Shown: piece by piece, positions 16,994 through 24,889 of the stretch | Numbering within the stretch: position 1 is the first letter of the stretch | How the letters are laid out: every line of letters starts with the position of its first letter | NCBI RefSeq assembly: GCF_021290385.1 | Contig: NZ_CP089928.1 | Coordinates: forward strand, 124,001-188,000 | Direction: 5' to 3' | DNA: 64,000 bases | Source: Microbulbifer sp. YPW16 | GTDB taxonomy: Bacteria; Pseudomonadota; Gammaproteobacteria; Pseudomonadales; Cellvibrionaceae | Notes under the pieces: generated by a model | The model's database searches: none | Seen by the model: the letters and a program-made list of their open reading frames with translations, nothing else | What the model was told of the DNA's origin: nothing | Position numbers and translations under genes: made by a program

Positions 16994-18194
16994 GCTGGGT
17001 TGCCTCCGCTTTGCCGGCATTTGAGCCCGTCGCTTCGGGTTTTCTCGCCCGGGGCAGAATCCCCATCAGTTTGCAGATGATGCCCAGCATTACCTCGTCT
17101 GCCCCCCCGCCGATGGCAGTGAGCCGCGAGTCCCGGTAGGCGCGGTTGATGGGCGTCTCTTCCATGTAGCCCATGCCCCCCCAGAACTGCAGGCACTGGT
17201 CGGGAATGGAGCGGGCCAGGCGCCCGGATTTCAGTTTGGCCATGGATGCGAGCGTGGTGACGTCCTCGCCCGCCACGTAAGCTTCTGTGGCGCGCCAGGT
17301 GAGCGCCCGCAGGCATTCCACCTCGGTCTGCATCTCTGCAAGGTTGAAATGCACCGTCTGGTTATCCAGCAGGGGGCCGCCAAAAACGTCGCGTTCACGG
17401 GTGTAGTTGATGGTGGACGAGACACAGTTTTCCAGGCCGCGAATAGTCAGCAGGGCACCGGCCAGGCGTTCCTCCTGGAACTGCAGCATCTGCAGCAGGA
17501 AGCCGTCGCCCTCGTTGCCGATACGATTACCCTGTGGGACCCGGACATTGTCGAAAAATACCGGTGCGGTTTCCGAGGAGCGCATGCCCATTTTTTTCAA
17601 CCGGTCCCCGACCCGGACGCCGGGCGCGTCGGCGGGAATAACCAGCAGGGACTTGTTCCGGTGGGGCTTGCCCTCGCCGGTGTTCACCAGGGTGCAGAAA
17701 AAGTCGGCCCGGGGGGCATTGGTGATCCACATCTTGCTGCCATTAACAAGGTAGTCATCACCGTCCGGAATGGCCGTGGTTTTGACACCGGCCACATCGG
17801 AGCCGGCACCCGGTTCGGACACGGCGATGGCGCCGATCATTTGTCCGCTAATCGCCGGGAGGAGAAACTCTTCCCTGAGTGCGTCGCTGGCGAAATTGGC
17901 CAGCGCCGGTGTCGCCATGGCGGTCTGTACCGCAATTGCCAGCGGCACACCGCCACAGTGGGCCGCGCCAAGCTCCTCGAGGAAGACCGCCTCGTAGCTG
18001 AAATCGAGGCCCAGGCCGCCGTACTCGGTGGGCTTGCTGATGCCCAGCAAACCCAGTTCCCCCAGTTTTCCGAACAGCTCCCGGGTGGGGAATTCGCCCG
18101 CTTCCTCCCATTCGGTAACATGGGGATTGATTTCGCGCTCGACAAAATTGCGCACGGTGCGCTGAAGCTCGCGATGCTCGTCAGTCAGTATCAT
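16983..18194 (-). CDS. atuD: Acyl-CoA dehydrogenase, AtuD-like (citronellyl-CoA dehydrogenase type)
   Basis: A 403-residue acyl-CoA dehydrogenase. The first signature is AIAVSEPGAGSDVAGVKTTA, the second KMWITNAPRADFF, and the C-terminal signature runs from LQFWGGMGYMEETPINRAYRD into LTAIGGGADEVMLGIICKLMG. As I remember the P. aeruginosa AtuD sequence, the segments FQEERL, ASMAKLK and DEVMLGIICKL are shared, which supports a citronellyl-CoA dehydrogenase role, but no alignment was run. It sits between carboxyltransferase and hydratase exactly as atuD does. The stop overlaps the hydratase start. The C-terminal 20 residues are an Ala/Lys-rich tail with no evident role. Confidence 0.82.
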   Translation of the reverse strand: MILTDEHRELQRTVRNFVEREINPHVTEWEEAGEFPTRELFGKLGELGLLGISKPTEYGGLGLDFSYEAVFLEELGAAHCGGVPLAIAVQTAMATPALANFASDALREEFLLPAISGQMIGAIAVSEPGAGSDVAGVKTTAIPDGDDYLVNGSKMWITNAPRADFFCTLVNTGEGKPHRNKSLLVIPADAPGVRVGDRLKKMGMRSSETAPVFFDNVRVPQGNRIGNEGDGFLLQMLQFQEERLAGALLTIRGLENCVSSTINYTRERDVFGGPLLDNQTVHFNLAEMQTEVECLRALTWRATEAYVAGEDVTTLASMAKLKSGRLARSIPDQCLQFWGGMGYMEETPINRAYRDSRLTAIGGGADEVMLGIICKLMGILPRARKPEATGSNAGKAEATQRAH

Positions 18195-18239
18195 GGCGTT
18201 GTCCCTGATTCCTTGAACCTGGTTACCAGTCCGGCGCGG

Positions 18240-19847
18240 CTAGAACCTCGCCACACCGAAAGTATTTTTCCGCTGCGGCGCCAGTTCTGCTTCCCGGCAT
18301 ATTTCCAGCAGCATACCCAGCAGCCTGCGGGTATCGCGCGGATCGATGATACCGTCGTCCCACAGCCGCGCACTGCAGGAGAGGGCGTCCGAGCCGGCCT
18401 CCATGAAGGCGGCGGTGTCCTGCTCCAGTTTGTCCAGTGATGCCTCGTCGACAGCGCCGGCACGCTGCATTTTCTGCTCGGTCACTATCCGCAGCACCTT
18501 GCCCGCCTGCGCTGCACCCATCACCGCGGTGCGCGAGTTTGGCCAGGCAAAAATGAAGCGCGGGTCGAACCCGCGGCCGCACATGGCGTAATTGCCGGCG
18601 CCGTAAGAGCCACCGATCACGATGCTGATCTTGGGCACACTGGCATTGGCCACCGCCTGGATCATCTTGGAGCCGTGCTTGATGATGCCGTTGCGCTCGA
18701 CTTCCGTGCCGACCATAAAGCCGGTGGTATTGTGCAGGAAGAGCAGGGGAGTGTTGCCCTGCTCGCACAGCTGGATGAACTGCGCCGCCTTGTTCGCCCC
18801 GGGGGGAGTGATAGGGCCATTGTTGCCAATTATCCCGATCACGCGGCCCTCGATCCGGGCATGGCAGCACACCGTCTGCCGGTCAAACTCCGGCTTGAAA
18901 TCGAGGATGGCGGAGTCGTCGACCAGGCGCGCCAGCACTTCGCGCACATCATAGGGGCGCCTGCTGTCGGCAGGAATCAGCCCCAGTAGCTCTTCCTCGG
19001 GGTGACGGGGAGGGCGCCAGTCTTCCGTAGCCGTTGCTGGTGTTCCAGCGGGCAGGGCGGCGATTATCTCGCGGGCCATGCGGATACCATCGGCATCGTC
19101 TTCGGCCAGGTAGTCGCCGCTGCCGGATTGCCGGCAGTGCATTTCGGCACCGCCCAGGGTTTCCTCGTCGGCGATTTCACCGGTGGCGGCTTTCAGGAGT
19201 GGGGGGCCTGCCAGGTACATTCCGGTCTGTCCCCGGACCATTACCACATAGTCGGACAGGCCCGGTTGGTAGGCCCCACCGGCTGTGGCCCCCCCATGCA
19301 CCACGGTGACCTGGGGGATGCCGGCAGCGGACATGCGGGCCTGGTTGGCAAACCCGCGACCGCCGGGCGCAAACGTCTCGTTGGCGAACATCAGGTTGGC
19401 GCCGCCACTCTGGGCCAGGGTAACCACAGGCAAGTGGTTTTCCCGTGCGATCTGCTGCATGCGCAGTGCCTTGTCCATTCCCGCCGGCGAGATGGTGCCC
19501 CCCTTTACTGCATAATTGTCGACGCGCACCATGCAGCGTCGGCCGCTGATCCTGCCGATGCCGCAGATGGCGCCGCCACCGGCACCGCTGCCGTCGTTAT
19601 CGTCGTAGAGCCGGTAGCCCGCCAGGGAACAGAGTTCAATAAATGGGGCGCCGGGATCCAGCAGGCGGTTGAGCCTCTCCCGGGGCAGGAGCCAGCCGCG
19701 CTGGCGATAGCGATCGCCTTTGTCCGCCGCCACTGCCACCGGGCGTTGTTCGGCCTCGCGGAAGCGCGCGATGGCCTGGAGCATGGCTTCGCGGTTTTCG
19801 GCGAACTCCGCCGACCCTGTTTCCACCTGTGACTCGATTGGCTGCAT
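18240..19847 (-). CDS. atuC: Acyl-CoA carboxylase beta subunit (carboxyltransferase), AtuC-like
   Basis: A 535-residue carboxyltransferase. Key segments: QSGGANLMFANETFAPGG, GGATAGGAYQPGLSDYVV, FLAGPPLLK-like YLAGPPLLKAATG, and the C-terminal NNGPITPPGANKAAQFIQLC and GGSYGAGNYAMCGRGF. Methylcrotonyl-CoA carboxylases usually read GGAYVPAMADE where this has GGAYQPGLSDY, a difference I associate with geranyl-CoA carboxylase (AtuC). The start ATG at 19847 overlaps the SDR stop by one base and has GGAGG ten bases upstream. It forms the carboxylase with the alpha subunit at 14118. Confidence 0.82.
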   Translation of the reverse strand: MQPIESQVETGSAEFAENREAMLQAIARFREAEQRPVAVAADKGDRYRQRGWLLPRERLNRLLDPGAPFIELCSLAGYRLYDDNDGSGAGGGAICGIGRISGRRCMVRVDNYAVKGGTISPAGMDKALRMQQIARENHLPVVTLAQSGGANLMFANETFAPGGRGFANQARMSAAGIPQVTVVHGGATAGGAYQPGLSDYVVMVRGQTGMYLAGPPLLKAATGEIADEETLGGAEMHCRQSGSGDYLAEDDADGIRMAREIIAALPAGTPATATEDWRPPRHPEEELLGLIPADSRRPYDVREVLARLVDDSAILDFKPEFDRQTVCCHARIEGRVIGIIGNNGPITPPGANKAAQFIQLCEQGNTPLLFLHNTTGFMVGTEVERNGIIKHGSKMIQAVANASVPKISIVIGGSYGAGNYAMCGRGFDPRFIFAWPNSRTAVMGAAQAGKVLRIVTEQKMQRAGAVDEASLDKLEQDTAAFMEAGSDALSCSARLWDDGIIDPRDTRRLLGMLLEICREAELAPQRKNTFGVARF

Positions 19848-20740
19848 CAGAGTTTGCCCTCCGCCTCGAGTTCGGTGACCACAGCCGGTTTTACGCTGCG
19901 ATGGAATCCCTCGAAGCGCTTGCGGTTCCTGGCCGGGGCCGGTTGCCACAACGGGGAGTGGTGCTTGAGACTGGAGCCACCATCGATGCGCAGGGTCTGT
20001 CCGGTAATGTAGCCGGCGGCTTCGGATAGCAGGAAGCATACCGCCGCGCTGATCTCGGCCTCCTCACCCAGCCGGTAAAGGGGAATGCTGTCGCGAAACC
20101 CAGGAAGCAGTTGGCGCAGGAAATCCGGGTCATAGGTATCGAAACCGCTGGAGAGAACGTAACCGGGGGCGACCGCGTTCACGCGCACGCCGCTGGCTGC
20201 CCATTCCACCGCGGCGGTTTCCGTCAGGTTGTCCATACCGGCGCGGGCAGCACCGGAGTGCCCCATGAGGGGCATGCCGCCCGCATTGTCGGCGGTGATA
20301 TTGACAATGGCGCCACCGTCGCGCTTCATCGACTGGGTGTAAACCTCCCGCGCCATCAGGAAGCCACCCAGCAGGTTGCTGCGAACCACTGCCTCGAACC
20401 CCCGGGCTGAAATCTGCTCGAGCTGCGAGGGAAACTGGCCGCCGGCATTGTTGACCAGGCCATGGATACGGTGGTGGTCCCTGAGGATGGTGCCCACGGT
20501 CGCGCGCACACCGTCCTCGTCGCGGATATCGAGGCAGTGGTAGCTGCTGTCGCCGCCATCCTCCCTTATCTCACCGCTTACGCGTTGTAACTTCTCTTCA
20601 GTGCGGCCGACCAGCACCACGTGGGCACCGAGGCTGGCCAGTTCATGAGCTATGCAGCGACCGATACCACTGCCGCCGCCGGTGACAATATGGACCTGGT
20701 CGGCAAAGCTGCCCGGTCGCAATTGGCTCTGGTAGGGCAT
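19847..20740 (-). CDS. SDR oxidoreductase, PECR-like, first gene of the atu-like operon
   Basis: A 297-residue short-chain dehydrogenase/reductase. It has the NADP(H) motif TGGGSGIG (about 20-27) and NNAGG. In place of the usual YxxxK active site it has GHSGAARAGMDNL, which closely follows peroxisomal trans-2-enoyl-CoA reductase (PECR), as do NAVAPGYV and the C-terminal FITGQ-like YITGQTLRIDGG. It is therefore more likely an enoyl-CoA reductase than an alcohol dehydrogenase. The position corresponds to atuB in Pseudomonas. The start at 20740 has GGAG seven bases upstream. The operon promoter and operator lie in the 180 bases between this gene and the TetR gene. Confidence 0.85.
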   Translation of the reverse strand: MPYQSQLRPGSFADQVHIVTGGGSGIGRCIAHELASLGAHVVLVGRTEEKLQRVSGEIREDGGDSSYHCLDIRDEDGVRATVGTILRDHHRIHGLVNNAGGQFPSQLEQISARGFEAVVRSNLLGGFLMAREVYTQSMKRDGGAIVNITADNAGGMPLMGHSGAARAGMDNLTETAAVEWAASGVRVNAVAPGYVLSSGFDTYDPDFLRQLLPGFRDSIPLYRLGEEAEISAAVCFLLSEAAGYITGQTLRIDGGSSLKHHSPLWQPAPARNRKRFEGFHRSVKPAVVTELEAEGKL

Positions 20741-20872
20741 GGAGCTCTCCTGTCTACCGTGTGACCCTGGGGTTGTTATTGTTTGTGCGGTTACCCGGGA
20801 CCCGGCAGTTGCGCGAATTTTGCTGGCAGCATCTTGCACGGGACGGGCACATTGAGCATGATGGTCAACGCT

Positions 20873-20890
20873 ACCAAGCAAGCGCTTGGT
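20873..20890. promoter_or_regulatory. Inverted repeat ACCAAGC-N4-GCTTGGT, probable TetR operator
   Basis: The sequence ACCAAGCAAGCGCTTGGT has perfect 7-base arms with a 4-base spacer. It lies in the divergent promoter region of the SDR-led operon (start 20740) and the TetR gene (start 20921). It matches the core of the palindrome at 10247-10272 in 16 of 18 positions. The likely function is autoregulation and repression of the operon by the adjacent TetR protein; AtuR in Pseudomonas is known to bind inverted repeats in the equivalent intergenic region. Confidence 0.75.
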
Positions 20891-20920
20891 TATCAATAGT
20901 TTTGATTCGGGGGTGAGTCT

Positions 20921-21577
20921 GTGTCGGGCAGTAATGCGGTGGCGAAGAGTGGTGCGAAGTCGGGGGCTGGATCCGCGGAACTGGTGCAGGCGCTGGTGGC
21001 GGGCGGGGAGCTGACTGACCCGGATTCGCCGCGGGGGCGACTGCTCAACGCGGCGGCTCGGCTGTTTGTGGAAAAAGGTTTTGCGCGCACCACAGTGCGG
21101 GATATTGCCGCTGAAGTGGGGATACTGTCCGGCAGTATTTTCCACCATTTCCGCAGCAAGGAGGCCATTCTCTGCCAGGTGATGCGGGAAGTAACGACCT
21201 TCGCGCGGGCGCGCATGGAGCAGGCGGTTACCCGGGAGCGCTCACCTCGGGGCAGGCTGAGGGCCTGCATACTCTGCGAGCTGGAAGCCATCCACGGTAG
21301 GGCCGTGCCCGGCTTTACCATCCTGGTATCGGAATGGCGGAGCCTGAGCCCGGAGAGCCAGAAGCAGGTCCTGCGCCTGCGGGAGGGCTATGAGCAGCTG
21401 TGGCGGGAGGTGCTGGCAGATGCCGGCCGGATGGATGATCCGGCGCTGGCCCGGCGACTGCTGCAGGGCGCACTGTCCCACAGTTACAACTGGTACCGGC
21501 CGAAAAGGCAGGGCTTGTCGCTGGATGAGCTGGCCGGGCAGGTCCTCTCCCTGTTCGCCCGCCAGGGCGCTGCCTGA
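20921..21577 (+). CDS. atuR: TetR-family transcriptional regulator, AtuR-like
   Basis: A 218-residue TetR regulator. The helix-turn-helix spans about residues 40-85 (LLNAAARLFVEKGFARTTVRDIAAEVG, then SGSIFHHFRSKEAIL). The rest is an alpha-helical ligand-binding domain. An unusual Ser/Ala/Gly-rich N-terminal extension of about 35 residues precedes the DNA-binding domain. It starts at a GTG (20921) after GGGGGTGAG, and no nearer ATG precedes the HTH. It is divergent from the carboxylase operon and flanked by the inverted repeat at 20873. In Pseudomonas AtuR represses the terpene operon and is released by pathway intermediates; I infer the same here. Confidence 0.85.
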   Translation: MSGSNAVAKSGAKSGAGSAELVQALVAGGELTDPDSPRGRLLNAAARLFVEKGFARTTVRDIAAEVGILSGSIFHHFRSKEAILCQVMREVTTFARARMEQAVTRERSPRGRLRACILCELEAIHGRAVPGFTILVSEWRSLSPESQKQVLRLREGYEQLWREVLADAGRMDDPALARRLLQGALSHSYNWYRPKRQGLSLDELAGQVLSLFARQGAA

Positions 21578-21774
21578 GCAGTATGCATGCTTGCTGCTGA
21601 GACGCGGTTATCACTCGGTGTGTGTGCGACCACGCTTTTTTCCCGGAATGACCCTTATGGGCCAGGGGCTGTGAGAACCAGTGCCCACCCTGGCCAATAA
21701 TAATAAATTAGTCTTCGTGCACACTGCCCGACACCCCGGGAAAATAACAGGAACAAGTGTCACCGGAGCGCGCG

Positions 21775-24306
21775 ATGTCTGCCGAGCTATTTCAAGTTGT
21801 ATCTGCCGGGAAAACCCTGCGTGGTAAGCCCCCGGGAGAAGTCTTGCAGGCGGCCGCAAAGGCCTTTTCCATCCCCGAGGCAAAGGCGCGCAAGCTGCTG
21901 TTGAAGGGGTGGGTGATCAGGGACCGCCTCTCTTCCCAGCAAGTACTTGAATACCGTTCACGCCTGCAGCGTATCGGGCTTCGGGTCGAGGTTTTCCCGG
22001 CGGGCCAATACGACAACCGGGCACTCATAGCCCGGCTGGAGCACGCGCGAAAGAGACGCCGCCCGGAAGAGCCGGTGGCGAAGTCATCGCCGGGGGATGC
22101 TGCAGTCGCCCCTCCACCGGCTCATGCCACCCCGGCAGGGCGTAGTGAGAAGCAGCCGGTGAAGGGGACGCAGGGAGCGCGCGGTTCCAGGGCGCAGCGG
22201 CAACTTGAATCGTTGTTCGATGGCAGCGATGCCACTATTGCTGATCCCCTTTCATCCCGGAGTGCTCTATTGGCTGGTTTGCCCGGAGCCGTACTCGTTC
22301 CAGCGGCGTTCTCTCTATTGCTGGCGATTTGCATTTACAGTGCCGGCAGCGCCCTGTGGGAGTTCGGCCTGGCGCTGGTGGCCGGTGAGGCGGGCCCGGG
22401 ATCGGTCGCCGGCCTGCTCCTGTCACTTCTTTTGAGTGGGTTGGTGGCCGCGCTACTGGCATGGCCATTTTTTGGTGCGCCGCGGCTTGCGCGGGACCTG
22501 TTGCCAGAGGCGCGTCCGCTCAAGCGCAGTGACGCCCGCGGACTCTACCTGTTACTGGATGTGCTGGCTGAAAAGACAGGCCTGCCCCGCACACCTGCGG
22601 TGACAGTTACCGCGGGCAGTGATATTCGGGTAGAGGCAACGAAGCTGTCGGAGGCCTTCAGGCAGAACCTGCCGCTCCAGGTGGGTCTGGGCACGGCCTA
22701 TTGCCTGACCGGTAATGAGCTGCTGGCGCTAGTGGCGCGACAGCGTGGAATTTACCGTGGTCGCCTGCGGGCGACAGTCGCATGGTTGGCCCTGGAAACA
22801 CCGCGGCGCCTGCAGTGGATGCAATGGGCGATGGAAAATGACCGCAGCGTTATCGCGCCGGCCGGTAATACGGGCGCGGCAATGCGACCATTGCACCACT
22901 TGCTGACCCTGTGCGGTCGCGGTGTGATCCCGATCCTGGACCGGCTCGAGGCATTCCACCAGGTAGTGGCGGGCCCTGCCGCGCGCATGCTGGAGCGGGA
23001 GGGTGACCGCTGTGCCGCCTGCCTGATCGGCAGTGACGCGATGGCGCCATTTGCGGAAAAGTGGCATCACATGGTGCATGCGGACCTGGTGGTGGCCGAG
23101 GTCAACCGCGAGGCCTCCATCGCGGGCCAGCGCCTGGAGAACTACCCGCGCGCTATTCAGTGGACCATGCGAAACCTGGACCGGGAGACCCTTTCCAACC
23201 TGGAGCTGGCGATGGGCCAGCGATCTGATTGCTGGGATACCGCCGCACCGGCGGATAACGACCGGATAGCGGCGGCCGAGGAGCTGGGCCTGCCTGCGGC
23301 GATCCGCACAGAGTTCTCCGTGCAGCGCCTGATCGACGACCTGCCTGGCCTGGCAGTGGATGTCAGTGCCGATATTGCCGCTCCGGACACGCGGCCAGTC
23401 GACAACCAGCAGCTGCTCACTTCCAGTGAGGACGCCGAGCAGGCCCTCCGGGTTATCGGTGAATATTTCAATCGTATCCCGCCTCGCCGCTTCCTGCTCC
23501 TGGAGCCGCCGACTGAGGAGAGCCTGGCGGCCATGGGGCTGCAGGAGTGTATCGACTGGCTGCGCACCAGGTTGGTGGAATTGCGCGAGCTTACAGGTCG
23601 CCTCGATGAGCTGGCCGTGCGCACACCCGCGGCGGAACTGGGTATCGAGTTATTGCGGCATTCCGTAAAAATACAGCCTTCTGACTTCTATCTCGAGGGT
23701 TCGGGCGCAGCTGCGGCAGAGGCGACCCTGAGGGAGTTCCGGCAGCAGCGCGATGGCGCGCAGGTGCAGTACCTGCAGATCCAGGGAGTATTCGCATTGC
23801 GCCTGAAGCGCGCGATTGGGTCCATGAAAAGCGATGACCGCAGCTGGGCGGATTCTGCCCGGCGCGAACTTGAGGCATTCGGCGGCCTGGCACCTCACCT
23901 GGACCGGCTCGATGAACTGGCGCGGATTCTGGGCCTCGGGATTGACCGGCTGTCACTGGACTCGGGCCAGCGCGAGACCCTGCAGAAATTCCATGGCCTG
24001 GCCCGGCGCGGCCTGCAGATCGTCCAGCACCGGGTGGAAAACAGCGAGACGCTCACCAGCCTTGGCCTGGGCGCAGCGCTGGAGCAGCGGCTGGCGGGTG
24101 CGGGACGTGTCGGTATGGAGGAGTTGCCCGGGGAGCGCCAGGCGCTGGTTGACGCCCTGCAGGAAATGGAGCTCCGTTGCAAAACCGTCAGTGCCACGGT
24201 CAACGAGCATTACCACCGGCACATCGCGCGGCTGCTCAGGCAGTGTCTCGAGTTGGAAAAAGCCCTGCAGGTGAAGCCGTTGCGGCTGGTGGGGGAGCTG
24301 AGCTAG
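21775..24306 (+). CDS. Large membrane protein with degenerate M48 peptidase-like region
   Basis: An 843-residue protein of unknown function. Residues 1-80 form a small alpha/beta domain (FQVVSAGKTLRGK, AKARKLLLKGW, YRSRLQRIGLRVEVFPAGQ). A basic, Pro-rich linker leads to two transmembrane segments (about 166-190 and 209-233). Next is a stretch laid out like M48 peptidases: LPLQVGLGTAYCLTGNELLA followed by LVARQRGIYRG where the zinc motif LAHExGHxxG should be; the catalytic His and Glu are replaced by Arg and Gln. The last 350 residues are helical and probably coiled coil. The start at 21775 has GGAG six bases upstream; a GTG at 21757 is possible. Likely a non-catalytic membrane scaffold. Confidence 0.7.
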   Translation: MSAELFQVVSAGKTLRGKPPGEVLQAAAKAFSIPEAKARKLLLKGWVIRDRLSSQQVLEYRSRLQRIGLRVEVFPAGQYDNRALIARLEHARKRRRPEEPVAKSSPGDAAVAPPPAHATPAGRSEKQPVKGTQGARGSRAQRQLESLFDGSDATIADPLSSRSALLAGLPGAVLVPAAFSLLLAICIYSAGSALWEFGLALVAGEAGPGSVAGLLLSLLLSGLVAALLAWPFFGAPRLARDLLPEARPLKRSDARGLYLLLDVLAEKTGLPRTPAVTVTAGSDIRVEATKLSEAFRQNLPLQVGLGTAYCLTGNELLALVARQRGIYRGRLRATVAWLALETPRRLQWMQWAMENDRSVIAPAGNTGAAMRPLHHLLTLCGRGVIPILDRLEAFHQVVAGPAARMLEREGDRCAACLIGSDAMAPFAEKWHHMVHADLVVAEVNREASIAGQRLENYPRAIQWTMRNLDRETLSNLELAMGQRSDCWDTAAPADNDRIAAAEELGLPAAIRTEFSVQRLIDDLPGLAVDVSADIAAPDTRPVDNQQLLTSSEDAEQALRVIGEYFNRIPPRRFLLLEPPTEESLAAMGLQECIDWLRTRLVELRELTGRLDELAVRTPAAELGIELLRHSVKIQPSDFYLEGSGAAAAEATLREFRQQRDGAQVQYLQIQGVFALRLKRAIGSMKSDDRSWADSARRELEAFGGLAPHLDRLDELARILGLGIDRLSLDSGQRETLQKFHGLARRGLQIVQHRVENSETLTSLGLGAALEQRLAGAGRVGMEELPGERQALVDALQEMELRCKTVSATVNEHYHRHIARLLRQCLELEKALQVKPLRLVGELS

Positions 24307-24322
24307 GCAGGGCTACCCTTTG

Positions 24323-24342
24323 CCGGCGCAGTTGCGCGCCGG
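24323..24342. terminator. Hairpin between convergent genes, possible terminator
   Basis: A 7-bp GC stem (CCGGCGC/GCGCCGG) with a 6-base loop lies between the stop of the M48-like gene and the stop of the SUI1 gene. It is followed by only three T bases on the plus strand, so it could act weakly in either direction. Confidence 0.45.
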
Positions 24343-24344
24343 TT

Positions 24345-24668
24345 TCAGCCTCCGGCGAGCTTGACCTTGAAATCGCGCGCCTCCAGCAGCGCCTTGATTT
24401 CTGCGCGCTTGTCGCCCTGGATCTCGATGACCCCGTCTTTGAGGGCGCCGCCGCAACCACAGCGCTTCTTCAGCTCGGCCAGCAGTAACTTGAGCTCACT
24501 GTCGGTGCCCGGTACGCCGCGCACGCAGGTCACCCCCTTTCCCTTGCGCCCCTTGGTCTCCCGCTGGATGCGTACTACTCCGTCGCCCTCATGGCGCCGT
24601 TGCTGTTCCGGTTGTTCTTTGATCCGCCCTACATCGGTGGAATATACCCGGCGGGTATCTTTAGCCAT
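24345..24668 (-). CDS. yciH: SUI1/eIF1-like translation factor YciH
   Basis: A 107-residue protein with the SUI1 fold: VRIQRETKGRKGKGVTCVRGVPG followed by LKKRCGCGGALKDGVIEIQGDKR and a C-terminal GFKVKLAGG-like RDFKVKLAGG. These match bacterial YciH, which discriminates against non-canonical initiation complexes. The start ATG at 24668 matches the family N-terminus (MAKDTRRVYST); an upstream in-frame ATG at 24695 adds nine residues without need. It stands alone between a convergent neighbour and a divergent ion channel gene. Confidence 0.92.
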   Translation of the reverse strand: MAKDTRRVYSTDVGRIKEQPEQQRRHEGDGVVRIQRETKGRKGKGVTCVRGVPGTDSELKLLLAELKKRCGCGGALKDGVIEIQGDKRAEIKALLEARDFKVKLAGG

Positions 24669-24889
24669 AATCGCTGCCTTCCGCTCGTTCTCCAACTGCG
24701 GGAAGCCCGGTACCGGCCCGGGGCCGCTGAATTGGCGGTCCCGGCCAGTTGTACTTCATGCCGAGGCTCCCCGGCGGCAAGATTACAGGCAAAGGTCCGC
24801 CGGTGCCATCTGAAGACATTGTCTGGTCCCCCTGCACTCTGGCAGGGGGACGGCTGTGGCGCTATAGTCATGGCTATTGTGGAGGGGAT

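Noticed and set aside
14106-20410. Several long plus-strand frames opposite the carboxylase operon
   Set aside because: They are antisense shadows common in GC-rich DNA; the minus-strand frames encode unmistakable enzyme families with linked starts and stops.
12911-20740. Reading the carboxylase operon as a standard liu (leucine) cluster
   Set aside because: No MerR-type LiuR and no HMG-CoA lyase gene are present, the regulator is TetR, and the carboxyltransferase active-site segment differs from methylcrotonyl-CoA carboxylase. It is kept only as an alternative.
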